A stretch of DNA of 64,000 bases from Gammaproteobacteria bacterium (GTDB taxonomy: Bacteria; Pseudomonadota; Gammaproteobacteria; Pseudomonadales; Azotimanducaceae), in assembly GCA_009842245.1 (NCBI GenBank), contig VYFT01000006.1, positions 127,039 to 191,038 of the forward strand, given 5' to 3'. Below the pieces are notes generated by a model. The model was not told where the DNA came from and searched no databases. It saw only the letters and a list, made by a program, of their open reading frames with translations. The translations under genes were made by a program, and so were the position numbers. Positions 36,544 through 46,394 of the stretch are shown here, piece after piece. Positions within the stretch are counted from its first letter, which is position 1, and each line of letters begins with the position of its first letter.

Positions 36544-38025
36544 CTAGTCGTCCTCAGTAGATCGATCCTTGCATTGTTTTAGCATCCGTCTTTCGAGGGA
36601 CTGACGTACTAAATGCGGATTAGCTTTCCCGCGAGATTTTTTCATTACAGACCCAATGAAAAATTCATAAAGCTTCTCTTCACCTTTTAGCAGTCTTGGA
36701 ATGAGTTCAAGATTCTCGTCAATGACTGTTTTCGTCCAAAGCTCAACTTGGTCACTGTCAGAAATTTGCGACATGTCCTCTGTTTTGATAACCTCGTCGA
36801 TATCGAGATTGGTCTCCCAAAGTGTTCTCAGTAGTTCTTTACCCGTATTCGAGGAAATCGTCCCGTCCTTTACTCGCGTGATGAGCAGCGCGAGTTGTTT
36901 GGCGGAAACTGAAGTCTTCCGTGGAGGTGAGGGTTGAGTCTTTTGTATTGCAGTTAACTCTCCAAGAATCCAATTCGCCGCTTCGTGGGGAGCCGCGCAC
37001 AACTTTACTGTCGCTTCAAAAAGTTCTGCGCGCGATCTTTCGAGAGTGAGTCGATATGCGATGTCTGGTGCTAGTCCGTATTTTTCTACAAATCTGTCTC
37101 TCATTGATGCGGGTAACTCTGGTAAGCTAGACCGAATCCGGGAGATGAACTCTTCCGAGATAGGAATTGGAGGCAAGTCAGGATCGGGAAAAAAGCGATA
37201 TTCTTCGGATTTTTCTTTCCGACGCATTGATTCGGTACGTCCAGACGCTGGGTTATACGATCTCGTTTCGCGTTCCACCGTGTTTCCATTGGACAACAGA
37301 GTAGCTTGTCGTTCTAGTTCATACTGAAGTCCTTTTTCTAAGAATTTGTACGAGTTTAGATTCTTGAGTTCGACGGACGTGCTATAGTCTTTGCTACCGC
37401 GGGTTCGTAGCGATACGTTCGCATCGCACCTCATTGCCCCTTCATCGAGTCTTCCCGAACAGAGGTCTAACCAAATCACAAGAGCTCGTAGCTGTCGAAA
37501 ACACGCGACAGCCTCCGTGGGAGTTCGAAGATCAGGCTCGGTCACAATTTCTAACAGTGGTGTTCCCGCCCGATTGAAATCTAACACCGTAGCATTCGAC
37601 AACCGATCATGAATGGACTTACCAGCGTCCTCTTCAAGATGGACTTGGCTTATTCGAACGGCTTTCGATCGACCATCCTCGAGCCAGAGATGGAACACTC
37701 CCGCACCTACTATCGGCTGCGAGTTTTGACTAATTTGGTAACCCTTTGGAAGATCGGGATAAAAGTAGTTTTTCCGTTCAAATGAGCAAACTCGTGCAAT
37801 AGGAGAATTTATTGCCGCGCCAAATCGAATTGCTAACTCCAGAGCTGATCGATTGAGGACCGGTAGTGTTCCTGGATACGCTAAGTCGACGAGACCAGCG
37901 CTCTGGTTTGGTAAAGTAGTCGTTCTCTTGTTTGATGCGCGGGAAAACAATTTAGAACGGGTATTGAGTTGAACGTGTACTTCAAGTCCAATTACCGCTT
38001 CCCAATTCGGGGCTACTTCCTTCAT
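36544..38025 (-). CDS. gatB: Aspartyl/glutamyl-tRNA amidotransferase subunit B
   Basis: GatB binds mischarged Glu-tRNA(Gln) or Asp-tRNA(Asn) and activates the acyl group before amidation. The 493 residues start with the typical EAVIGLEVHVQLNTRSKLFS, contain LAYPGTLPVLN, the metal and phosphate-binding KNYFYPDLPKGYQISQ, and RCDANVSLR, and end in the helical tail domain (GKANPHLVRQSLE). It overlaps gatA by four bases. A complete gatCAB suggests that this cell forms Gln-tRNA or Asn-tRNA indirectly. Confidence 0.96.
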   Translation of the reverse strand: MKEVAPNWEAVIGLEVHVQLNTRSKLFSRASNKRTTTLPNQSAGLVDLAYPGTLPVLNRSALELAIRFGAAINSPIARVCSFERKNYFYPDLPKGYQISQNSQPIVGAGVFHLWLEDGRSKAVRISQVHLEEDAGKSIHDRLSNATVLDFNRAGTPLLEIVTEPDLRTPTEAVACFRQLRALVIWLDLCSGRLDEGAMRCDANVSLRTRGSKDYSTSVELKNLNSYKFLEKGLQYELERQATLLSNGNTVERETRSYNPASGRTESMRRKEKSEEYRFFPDPDLPPIPISEEFISRIRSSLPELPASMRDRFVEKYGLAPDIAYRLTLERSRAELFEATVKLCAAPHEAANWILGELTAIQKTQPSPPRKTSVSAKQLALLITRVKDGTISSNTGKELLRTLWETNLDIDEVIKTEDMSQISDSDQVELWTKTVIDENLELIPRLLKGEEKLYEFFIGSVMKKSRGKANPHLVRQSLERRMLKQCKDRSTEDD

Positions 38026-39455
38026 AGTTCTGGATGGTCGAGATGCCAGGAAGTTTCACTTTGAAAGCTTACGGCGAGATTTAGAACGTCTTCATCGCAA
38101 TATTTCGGTCCAATTAATTGAACACCGATCGGTAGTCCGTTGATTTGTCCACACGGCAGACTGATTGCTGGCAAACCGCACAGATTAACCGGAACCGTAA
38201 ATCGATCGTGCCGGTACATGTCCGTTGAATCATGCTGCTCGTTCAGTCTGAATGCTGGGGATGGTGTAGCAGGTGCTAGCACAATGTCTACTTGCTCAAA
38301 CAGTTTTTCATACAGATCGTGTACCATGCGTCGTAGTTTTTGAGCCTTCTGAACGTAGTTTTCACCAGAGTTGTTGGATAGAAAGTAGGTTCCGGCTAAC
38401 AGACGTCGTTTGACTTCGTCGCCGAATCCTTGACTTCGAGTTTCCTCATACATCTCTTGGATTGTTGCAACAGGGTTCGCTCGAGAACCATAACGGACAC
38501 CATCAAAGCGTGCGAGGTTAGACGATGCTTCTGCACATGAAATAATGTAATAACTAGTGAGAGCAAGATCCTGGTCGAAGACTTCAACATCTACGAAGTT
38601 GTGTCCCAACTGTTCTAAAGTATCACGAGCCGCTTCGATGCATCTTACGATGTCGGAATCGAGATCTTGCAACAATGAACCAGAGTAGCCTATCGTCAAA
38701 GGATGTTGCATGCGATTACGCTCGAAGTTCGACGCGGATACACTGGTAGCATCCTGCGGATCGTACCCTTGCATTACGTCAAACATTGTTGCTGCATCTT
38801 GCGCGGTGAGTGTGAGTGTGCCGGCTTGGTCTAGGCTGGACGCGAATGCCACCATACCATACCGAGATAAACGTCCATAAGTCGGTTTAAATCCAGTGAC
38901 TCCACAGAAAGATGCTGGTTGTCTTATCGAACCGCCGGTATCGGAGCCCGTAGCTACAGGTGACAAGCCAGCAGCAACAGCTGCTGCAGACCCCCCTGAT
39001 GAACCTCCGGGCACTCGATCTAAATCCCAAGGATTTCGGACTGGTCCCCACGCGCTGGTCTGATTACTCGTACCCATCGCGAATTCATCCATGTTTGTTT
39101 TACCCAGATAGATGCCGCCGGCTTGGGATATGTTCTTGACGATCGTCGCATCATAGGGTGCGATAAATGATCTCAATATGTTTGAACAACACGAAGTTGG
39201 TTTACCCCGAACGCAAAACACATCTTTTTGTGCGATCGGTATTCCTGTCAGTTCTTTGCAGTTCCCTTTACGCAAGTCTTGATCCGCCATTTTTGCATGA
39301 GCAAGCACTTCGTCTGGTTCAACGGACACGAAGCTGTTAACACGTTGGTCATATCGCGCAATACGATCAAGATAAAACTCACACAACTCCGTAGCACTAA
39401 TCTGTTTGCGCTCGAGAAGATTCCGAAGTTGGGTAAGGGACTGAAAGGAATCCAC
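38022..39455 (-). CDS. gatA: Aspartyl/glutamyl-tRNA amidotransferase subunit A
   Basis: GatA is the amidase that frees ammonia from glutamine for transfer to the tRNA-bound amino acid. The amidase-signature catalytic set is intact in its 477 residues: Lys77 (AQKDVF), cis-Ser152 in the GGSSGGSAAAVAAG signature, and nucleophile Ser176 in GSDTGGSIRQPA. The start is GTG at 39455, sharing one base with the gatC stop. With gatB overlapping downstream, gatCAB is a tight operon facing mreB, as in Pseudomonas. Confidence 0.96.
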   Translation of the reverse strand: MDSFQSLTQLRNLLERKQISATELCEFYLDRIARYDQRVNSFVSVEPDEVLAHAKMADQDLRKGNCKELTGIPIAQKDVFCVRGKPTSCCSNILRSFIAPYDATIVKNISQAGGIYLGKTNMDEFAMGTSNQTSAWGPVRNPWDLDRVPGGSSGGSAAAVAAGLSPVATGSDTGGSIRQPASFCGVTGFKPTYGRLSRYGMVAFASSLDQAGTLTLTAQDAATMFDVMQGYDPQDATSVSASNFERNRMQHPLTIGYSGSLLQDLDSDIVRCIEAARDTLEQLGHNFVDVEVFDQDLALTSYYIISCAEASSNLARFDGVRYGSRANPVATIQEMYEETRSQGFGDEVKRRLLAGTYFLSNNSGENYVQKAQKLRRMVHDLYEKLFEQVDIVLAPATPSPAFRLNEQHDSTDMYRHDRFTVPVNLCGLPAISLPCGQINGLPIGVQLIGPKYCDEDVLNLAVSFQSETSWHLDHPEL

Positions 39456-39739
39456 TAAGGCTCGATTACTTTGGGTACAACGTAGAAGCCTTCGACGGTC
39501 TCAATTTTTTCAGATTCGTAAATGTTGTAAGGCTCTGTCGTTTCCGGTTCATCTGCTTCACGTAGGTTTCCTACATTGACGGGATGTATTAGCGGTACTA
39601 CTCCCTCAGTAGGTACGGTATGTATCTGATCGACAAACGCAAGAATTAGCGACAAATCAGCAACCATTTTCTCCTGCTCGGCGGGACTGAGCACGAGAGC
39701 GCATTGTGAACTTAGTTCATTTAAGATCTTTAAATTCAA
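39455..39739 (-). CDS. gatC: Aspartyl/glutamyl-tRNA amidotransferase subunit C
   Basis: GatC is the small subunit that belts GatA and GatB together. From TTG at 39739 the protein is 94 residues, the usual length, with the helical segment KILNELSSQCALVLSPAEQE, LAFVDQIHTVPTEGV and the C-terminal FYVVPKVIE. The reading frame stays open to 39832, which would add 31 residues with no family similarity. I see no strong ribosome site for either start, so the N-terminus is uncertain while the body of the gene is secure. Confidence 0.85.
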   Translation of the reverse strand: MNLKILNELSSQCALVLSPAEQEKMVADLSLILAFVDQIHTVPTEGVVPLIHPVNVGNLREADEPETTEPYNIYESEKIETVEGFYVVPKVIEP

Positions 39740-39897
39740 TGTAGACTGAAGAAATAATTTGATTTGCTCACGAACTTTAACGAACCGCGCAATGTATGCA
39801 AACGGACGGGGACGAATGAGTAATAGCAACATCGTCGTACTTTTTAGAAGTTTTGTTGCTATCTCTATGGAAATAATGCATTAAGCGTACTAACATA

Positions 39898-39925
39898 TTG
39901 CAACTGACAGAGTTTCTTTTATGAT
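39898..39925 (+). promoter_or_regulatory. Predicted sigma-70 promoter of mreB
   Basis: TTGCAA (39898-39903) and TATGAT (39920-39925) are separated by 16 bases and lie in the A+T-rich gap between divergent gatC and mreB. Transcription would begin near 39932 and leave a leader of about 140 bases before mreB. Confidence 0.5.
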
Positions 39926-40075
39926 ATAAACCTAACCTAACCAACCACCACGATTCTCGCGCAAATATACAACGTCAATTCCTGTTCAGACGAATCGTCT
40001 ACAGGATTCCCGGGCGTTTCCTTGCGTATTCACGCCATCTTGTAGATTGACAGGACTAGAAGAAAGTAGCAAATT

Positions 40076-41098
40076 ATGTTGAAAGCCATCCGCGGTCTAT
40101 TCTCCCCCGATATGTCTATCGATTTAGGAACTGCCAACACTTTGATATTTGTTAAGAACAAAGGAGTTGTTCTCGACGAACCTTCAGTGGTAGCCACACG
40201 CGTTAATGACAACTCTATCGTTGCATTGGGGAAAAAAGCTAGAACAATGCTGGGCAGAACACCTGATGCAATTCTTGTTACGCGACCGATGAAAGACGGT
40301 CACATCGCGGATTTTCGAGCCACTAGCACGATGCTACGTTATTTCATGGAACGCGCGACTGGTAACAAATTTTTCTCTGGGAGTCCACGTGTGCTTGTCT
40401 GCATGCCATGCAAATCAACAGAAGTGGAAAAAAAGGCGATTAAAGACACGGTACTGGGTGCCGGTGCTCGCGAAGTGTTTCTCATTGAAGAACCATTAGC
40501 GGCTGCTGTCGGTGCTGAACTCAATATTCAAGATGCTACTGGGTCGATGGTCGTAGATATTGGTGGAGGCACTACCGATATCGCGATAATTGCCCTGAAT
40601 GGGATCGTGGTCTCCGAGAGTATCCGAGTGGGCGGTGATGAGTTTAATAACGCAGTCATCCAATATGTACGTCGCAAGGAAGGATGTGTGGTTGGCGAAA
40701 CGACGGCCGAACAAATCAAAATTCAAATAGGCACGGCAATATCTGTGGACGAAGTGCAAGAGGTAACGGTGATCGGGCACGATCTAGCACAAGGAATACC
40801 ACGGACCTTTCGGTTGAATAGTGATGATATGGTCGAAGCACTGTATTCTTCTGCAACGACTAAGGTCGTTGGTGCGGTATTGTCCGTTCTGCAACGGTGC
40901 CCTCCTGAACTAGCGGCCGATATTGCAAATAGCGGGATCATGTTGACTGGCGGGGGCGCTCTACTCAATGGGCTGGACGAATTACTGAAACGGGAAACCG
41001 GTATGCCGGTTTTAGTAGCTGATGAACCACTATCTTGCGTCGCGAAAGGATGTGGTCAAATTCTTGAGTTCGACTACTTAGATAGCCTAGTCATTTAA
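40076..41098 (+). CDS. mreB: Rod shape-determining protein MreB
   Basis: MreB is the bacterial actin that guides lateral wall synthesis. The 340 residues show actin-fold nucleotide motifs: SIDLGTANTLI (phosphate 1), DIGGGTTDIAII (phosphate 2) and GIMLTGGGALLNGLDEL (adenosine). EEPLAAAVGA also fits. It starts the mreBCD operon, divergent from gatCAB. Its presence implies rod-like growth. Length and spacing are normal, with mreC starting 105 bases later. Confidence 0.97.
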   Translation: MLKAIRGLFSPDMSIDLGTANTLIFVKNKGVVLDEPSVVATRVNDNSIVALGKKARTMLGRTPDAILVTRPMKDGHIADFRATSTMLRYFMERATGNKFFSGSPRVLVCMPCKSTEVEKKAIKDTVLGAGAREVFLIEEPLAAAVGAELNIQDATGSMVVDIGGGTTDIAIIALNGIVVSESIRVGGDEFNNAVIQYVRRKEGCVVGETTAEQIKIQIGTAISVDEVQEVTVIGHDLAQGIPRTFRLNSDDMVEALYSSATTKVVGAVLSVLQRCPPELAADIANSGIMLTGGGALLNGLDELLKRETGMPVLVADEPLSCVAKGCGQILEFDYLDSLVI

Positions 41099-41171
41099 CT
41101 TCAAAAACATGGTCTCATGACTCTCGGTTGGGGCGCACTCACAAACCAAGGTAAGAAGCTCTAAGCGACTT

Positions 41172-41191
41172 CCACAATGTAACATTGGTGG
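41172..41191 (+). other. Small hairpin between mreB and mreC
   Basis: CCACAATG (41172-41179) can pair with CATTGGTGG (41183-41191) with one bulged base and a three-base loop, ending 12 bases before the mreC ATG. No T-run follows, so it is not a terminator; it might affect mRNA processing or mreC translation. It may also be chance. Confidence 0.3.
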
Positions 41192-41203
41192 TTTCTAACG
41201 TAA

Positions 41204-42043
41204 ATGTCCGCCGCACCTCAGACGTCAAATATCCACACCTTGGTGGTGTTGGTCTCTGTCTGTGTTGTCTGTATTTGTTTAGAACAATTTACAAACGTTA
41301 TAAATCACCCCAAACAGTTCGTCACTTGGATCACTTTGGGAATACAGCGCGTCGCGAATGGATACGAAGACGTTCTTAGATTCTCAAATAATTATTTGAG
41401 CGATCGCAACGAACTACTGCAACGGATTGACGAGTTAGAGGGCGAGATACAACAAACATCCGCGGAAAACTCGCAACTTCGTGCGCTTGAGGAATCAAAT
41501 GTTGAGCTGCGTGAAATACTTGGGCTCAAACTTCGTGAGCCGACGATCTCTTATGTTATCGCAGAATTGGCTGCTCCGTTAGTTTCACCCGCCCGGGATG
41601 AAGTCACGCTCAATCGAGGACTCGCGCATGGTATCAAAGAAGGTGCTGCCGTTCTTGATGCTTCGGGTGTTTTTGGCCAAGTAGTTGAAGTATTACCGTA
41701 TACAAGTCGAGTATTTTTGATTACGGATAAACGCATCGCGGTACCGGTGAGGGTGGAAAGATCTGGACTCCACGCGGTGCTTACCGGCGTTGGGGATTCA
41801 AAACATCTCACTCTGGAACATGTTGAAGCGACTGCCGATTTAGCGGAAGGGGATCTACTGATCACATCTGGTTTGGGTGGGATTTATCCGTATGGTTATC
41901 CGGTAGGGTTAGTCACTTCTCTCGAACCAGACGAAGCTGGTGTTGCGGTTCGAAGTACCATCGAACCGCTCGCCGAGCTTCATCGTCGTCGTTTTATTTT
42001 GATTGTCACTGGGGCATCGTATTCTGAAACTCCCGCGGAATAA
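41204..42043 (+). CDS. mreC: Rod shape-determining protein MreC
   Basis: MreC is the periplasmic scaffold linking MreB to the wall-synthesis enzymes. The 279 residues contain one N-terminal transmembrane helix (TLVVLVSVCVVCICL), a coiled coil at about 65-105, and the two beta-barrel domains of the family with ELAAPLVSPARDEVTLNRG, VLDASGVFGQVVEV and SGLGGIYPYGYPVGLV. E. coli MreC is longer (367 residues) mainly through a C-terminal tail. The end overlaps mreD by 41 bases. Confidence 0.93.
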   Translation: MSAAPQTSNIHTLVVLVSVCVVCICLEQFTNVINHPKQFVTWITLGIQRVANGYEDVLRFSNNYLSDRNELLQRIDELEGEIQQTSAENSQLRALEESNVELREILGLKLREPTISYVIAELAAPLVSPARDEVTLNRGLAHGIKEGAAVLDASGVFGQVVEVLPYTSRVFLITDKRIAVPVRVERSGLHAVLTGVGDSKHLTLEHVEATADLAEGDLLITSGLGGIYPYGYPVGLVTSLEPDEAGVAVRSTIEPLAELHRRRFILIVTGASYSETPAE

Positions 42044-42533
42044 CATCGGTTTTATCATTACCGCGGCTCTGAGCGTATTTTTTTCTGCGTTTGACAGTTT
42101 TGCATTTTTGCCGGAATTTGTTAGTTATTTTTCACCTAACATCGCATTGCTTGTGTGTTTCTATTGGGCTTCCAATACAAATACACCAGTGTCCCTACTA
42201 GTTCCATTTGGCACCGGGTTCTTTCTCGATGCACTATTTGCCTATCCGTTCGGATTAAATTCTTTAATTCTTTGTCTAATTACATATCTAGGTATGAAAA
42301 TTCCGAAACGAGAGAACAAGCCAGTCTTGAAATTTCAGTTGGCAGGTCTAGGTATGGCGAGTATCTTCGCGGAACTGTTACTATACTTGAGTTTGATATG
42401 GGCAGAGGACGCCTCTCTTCCTTCGCCGCTCGTTCTCGTATACTCAGTAATAGGAACGCTAATTACTTGGGTGGTCGTGATCTTTTTACTCGACCGATGG
42501 TTGGTATCTGAAGACACAGAAGTCTCCTTCTAA
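42003..42533 (+). CDS. mreD: Rod shape-determining protein MreD
   Basis: MreD is a polytopic inner-membrane partner of MreC. The protein has five or six hydrophobic helices (for example GFIITAALSVFFSAF, ALLVCFYWASN, PFGTGFFLDALFAYPFG). The LLVPFGTGFFLDAL motif is typical of the family. The start is taken as TTG at 42003 inside mreC; a shorter start within the overlap is possible because the first dozen residues are not conserved. Downstream, maf and rng, which normally follow, are absent and yhdP begins after 114 bases. Confidence 0.88.
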   Translation: MSLGHRILKLPRNNIGFIITAALSVFFSAFDSFAFLPEFVSYFSPNIALLVCFYWASNTNTPVSLLVPFGTGFFLDALFAYPFGLNSLILCLITYLGMKIPKRENKPVLKFQLAGLGMASIFAELLLYLSLIWAEDASLPSPLVLVYSVIGTLITWVVVIFLLDRWLVSEDTEVSF

Positions 42534-42647
42534 GCTTTGTATGATCGCATCCCAGAGGCTAGCACCAATAAGCACAAAATGTGAGTGTCGAAACTTTGTA
42601 GCAAACATGAAAACGAGCACGATTAAAACGAACGAAAGGCGAGTGTC

Positions 42648-45600
42648 GTGCTGAAGCTGCTGCTAAGGATTCTCCTTCATACACTCACGATTTTGGTAGT
42701 GATAGTCGCCGGTCTGTTCACCGTTGCGAGAGTTGGTTCACTGTTTGCACCTAATTACGTAGACAACCTAAACCAGAGATTTACCGAAGAAGGTCTAGAG
42801 TTCTCCGAGTTGAACGTACGATGGCGGGGTATCAATCCAGTTGTCGAAATAGGTGGATTAACTGGTTCAAATTTCGACATTGAAGACATCACCGCAGAGC
42901 TTGATATCTTAGCTTCGTTTTGGCGTAACACGTACGTGTTTCGCACGATACAGATTGGTCACGTTTCAGTTGTCGTGTCCCAAGAGTCAGCTTGCACGAT
43001 AGATTTTCCAGACGGTGAGGGTTCATTCCGTATCGGCGATCTGATACGGCACACGGACAACATCGACCTGTCCTTTAGTAGTACGTTAGAGTGTGGTTCT
43101 AGTAAATTTGAGCACGAGGGCTTCTTTCGCACGATACGAAAAAACAAAGTGTACCGCTTACATGCCATGGTCAATGAGCTAGGCGATTGCGAGCATTGCT
43201 CAATTTCGCTTTTATACGAAGCAACTACTAGTGGTTTTTGGCGACGCGAAGAAGAGCGTATTCTCAATGTTCAAGCACACGATTTTGTGCTGCCAACGAG
43301 ATTGCTCGGATGGGACTTTTTAAAAGAGTCCTTCGTAAACGCACAAATCTTGATGAATGGGACTTCTGAATCCGCGGCACTCGTTGGAAATATTGAAATT
43401 CAACCTAAGCATGAAAGTAGTGTTTTGGAAGGACTACATTTGGATCTCAGTTTTAAGCTACAGAGTATGGGTGTAGTTGGACGGATAGATGCGTCGTTAT
43501 TGGATCACAACCAAAATGTGGTCAGCAGATTGGAACACACCGTACAACAAGATCGCGAGTCAAACTACGTTCATGGGTGGAGTCATGACATTCCTATTGA
43601 CACGGTCGATGAGTTTTTGAATATCTTTGGCGTTTCAGATCATTTGATGCAAGAATGGATGGATGGATTAGCGCCTTCGGGCATCTTATCTATTGTGCAA
43701 TGGGTACAAGACGAATCTGGTATCAGATATAGGGTCCTCGTCGATGAGCTATTCGTAAATCAATACGCGAACGTCCCTTCCCTTACGATGGATTCAGCGG
43801 TTATCGCGGGACGAGGGGCGATGGCTTACACGGAGTCGACAGCTCAACAGATAAACCTGGAAGAGGTAAATTTTCTGTCCGCGCCGATGTCGCTCGCAGC
43901 CATCGACTTTTTAAGTGTTGCGATGTGGCAACGAGATTACGTTGGTTGGTCAATTTTCGGTCAATGGGAACCAACTGCAAATGCAAACCCTATTGATTTC
44001 AACATCGACGTTGGCAAGCGAACTGCGAGCGAGCAACGGTGGTTTCGATTCGCACTTGCTTCACCAAGCCTGTCGACAACAGAGTTACACCCTTACCTTT
44101 CTTCTATTCTGCCAGCCGAAGCATTTGATTGGTTCGAGCAGTCTGTAGCGCAGGGTCAATTTGAAGAGGCTGGTCTGCAATTTGTTCTAAACAGCGATGC
44201 AACAAACCAAAATCAAACTTCACTGGAGATTACAGCGCTTGTAAAAAATGCTGAAGTAGTATTTCTCGAAGATTGGCCGGAAGTAGTACAAGGAACCGGG
44301 CGTTTGTGGTTGACAAGAGACGGACTTACGATTGAGGTTAGTTCAGCATATACGCATGGCAATCACATAGAGAAGGGAACGATATTCTTGCCTTTGTCAG
44401 AGCCGAGGCTAGACTTGGACTTTACTGCGGACATGACCTTTTTATTACTTCAAAGTTATTTAGCAGAGTCCCCTTTGACGGATTTACTTCCCATTGATCC
44501 GTTGGAATTTGACGGATCTGGTGCGATTGACCTTGATGCTTCCATAAAGATTCCGCTGTTAGAGGAGCGTGAAGATTTGTGGGATGTGAATCTTGAATTG
44601 GTCCTAGCCGATGTCTTGTTGGACATTAAGCCGGCGAACATTCAACTCGATGACATGTATGGAACTGTCGGTTATCAGTATCCGGATGTAATAACCAGCT
44701 CGCAACTCACCGCGAAATATCATGACGATCCAGTGTCTTTGACGATGAGTACTCGCAAAGGAGAGTCAGATTCAAATGAGGTAGTGTTCGCATTTGAACT
44801 GAATACTTCAGTTAGCGCGGTCGCTAACCTGACGGGTGATTGGTTGCCATCAATTGCGAGTGGGTCAACTCATGTATCTGGAGAGATTGTTTTTCCAACT
44901 ACTAATGATTCTCCAGCTACTGTCGACATACATACAGATCTAGTTGGAGTAGCTTTAAGTCTACCTAAGCCATACCACAAAATAGCTGATCAAAATCGTC
45001 CAATGCAGGTACAGATGAGGTTGGATGATCCGATGATTGTGGACGTCACGATGGATGAGGTAAAAGTTCGTTCGGCGGTCGCGTCAGACGGGACAATACG
45101 CGGCAGTGTCGGATTAAGTGTCCCTCCACCACAGTTGAGTAACTCCACTCGGGATTGGGTCGTCGCAGGAACTGTAGATGAGCTAGTGTTTGAAACTGAC
45201 CAAAAGGGTGAAATGGCACTGCCCGAAGGATTAGACATTCAGTTTGTTGATCTTCACATTCATAAACTTGTCCGCGCAAGATTCCAGTTGCACGACTTGA
45301 TTATGAATGGTACTTTTGGTGGTGCGAGTTCCGCGCTGACGGTCACCGCCGAAGAGGGGAACGCGTCACTGTCTCGCGAACAAGGACAGGACTGGCAACT
45401 GAGCGTTGAACGATTGCGATTTTGGCATAGTGCTTTTGACACACCCGACGACACGCCGATGGACCCCACTATCTTCTTGCAGCTACCCAAGATAGATGTA
45501 TCTATACAAGAGTTGTATATGTTCACAGATACTGGTGAAGCGGAGGAATTTGGATCGTGGGCTTTCGAGCTTGACACTACAGAACAGGAAGTGTTGCTGA

Positions 45601-46370
45601 GGAATATCCAAGCCAATATCCGTGGTGTTACTTTAGATACTCAGGACCGAGACGGAATCGTTTGGGACACAGAAAAGAACGAGACTCGATTTAACGGTGT
45701 TATCAGCGGCGCCAATCTGCTTCATGTGCTGCCGAAGTTTGATGTCGTAGCAGAGATCGAGAGCGAAGACTTCACGGTAAATAGCGAATTAGTTTGGCCT
45801 GGGTCTCCTTTCGACGTCAACCCCTTAATGTTGAGCGGGCGGATTCATGGTGATGCTAATAACGGTACTTTGCTTGAAATTGACGCAGGTCAAGGTATTC
45901 TCCGTCTCCTCAGTATGTTTAACATTGCTCCCATCATTCAGCGCATGGACTTCGACCCGTCCGCGATGTTTGCCAAGGGATACAGCTTCGATCGAATCTT
46001 ATTTGACGTTACCTTGGACAACTCCAACGTAGTTATTCAGGAACCAATCCATATTAAAGGTAGGAGTTCAGAAGTTTTATTCACTGGAAATGCAAATCTA
46101 ACTGACGAAAGTGTTATGATGGACGTTGTTGTCCGTTTACCGATTTCCACGAACTTGAAGTGGTATGTTGCATTGATTACGGGGAACCCAACGGCTTTTC
46201 TTGGCACCCTGATTGGTAGCAGGATTTTCCGACCACAACTAAACCAGTTGGCAAGTGCAAAATATAGAGTAGAGGGTTCGTTCGAAACCCCAGAAATTGA
46301 GCTGATCGGGATCTTTGACGACGATTTAACAGGAAATCCAATCGAAGACGATACGATTATCGAAGAATAA
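42648..46370 (+). CDS. yhdP: YhdP-family AsmA-like envelope protein
   Basis: YhdP is a large inner-membrane-anchored periplasmic protein proposed to carry phospholipids to the outer membrane together with TamB and YdbH. The 1240 residues start with one membrane helix (TLTILVVIVAGLFTVARV), followed by long beta-rich repeats, and the AsmA-like C-terminal module near the end (LEIDAGQGILRLLSMFN and AKYRVEGSFETPEIEL). Length agrees with E. coli YhdP (1266). GTG at 42648 is preceded by GAAAGGCGAG. Its place between mreD and tldD is conserved, although rng is missing. Confidence 0.92.
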   Translation: MLKLLLRILLHTLTILVVIVAGLFTVARVGSLFAPNYVDNLNQRFTEEGLEFSELNVRWRGINPVVEIGGLTGSNFDIEDITAELDILASFWRNTYVFRTIQIGHVSVVVSQESACTIDFPDGEGSFRIGDLIRHTDNIDLSFSSTLECGSSKFEHEGFFRTIRKNKVYRLHAMVNELGDCEHCSISLLYEATTSGFWRREEERILNVQAHDFVLPTRLLGWDFLKESFVNAQILMNGTSESAALVGNIEIQPKHESSVLEGLHLDLSFKLQSMGVVGRIDASLLDHNQNVVSRLEHTVQQDRESNYVHGWSHDIPIDTVDEFLNIFGVSDHLMQEWMDGLAPSGILSIVQWVQDESGIRYRVLVDELFVNQYANVPSLTMDSAVIAGRGAMAYTESTAQQINLEEVNFLSAPMSLAAIDFLSVAMWQRDYVGWSIFGQWEPTANANPIDFNIDVGKRTASEQRWFRFALASPSLSTTELHPYLSSILPAEAFDWFEQSVAQGQFEEAGLQFVLNSDATNQNQTSLEITALVKNAEVVFLEDWPEVVQGTGRLWLTRDGLTIEVSSAYTHGNHIEKGTIFLPLSEPRLDLDFTADMTFLLLQSYLAESPLTDLLPIDPLEFDGSGAIDLDASIKIPLLEEREDLWDVNLELVLADVLLDIKPANIQLDDMYGTVGYQYPDVITSSQLTAKYHDDPVSLTMSTRKGESDSNEVVFAFELNTSVSAVANLTGDWLPSIASGSTHVSGEIVFPTTNDSPATVDIHTDLVGVALSLPKPYHKIADQNRPMQVQMRLDDPMIVDVTMDEVKVRSAVASDGTIRGSVGLSVPPPQLSNSTRDWVVAGTVDELVFETDQKGEMALPEGLDIQFVDLHIHKLVRARFQLHDLIMNGTFGGASSALTVTAEEGNASLSREQGQDWQLSVERLRFWHSAFDTPDDTPMDPTIFLQLPKIDVSIQELYMFTDTGEAEEFGSWAFELDTTEQEVLLRNIQANIRGVTLDTQDRDGIVWDTEKNETRFNGVISGANLLHVLPKFDVVAEIESEDFTVNSELVWPGSPFDVNPLMLSGRIHGDANNGTLLEIDAGQGILRLLSMFNIAPIIQRMDFDPSAMFAKGYSFDRILFDVTLDNSNVVIQEPIHIKGRSSEVLFTGNANLTDESVMMDVVVRLPISTNLKWYVALITGNPTAFLGTLIGSRIFRPQLNQLASAKYRVEGSFETPEIELIGIFDDDLTGNPIEDDTIIEE

Positions 46371-46394
46371 CGCTTCCTACAGGAGAGTAAGGCA

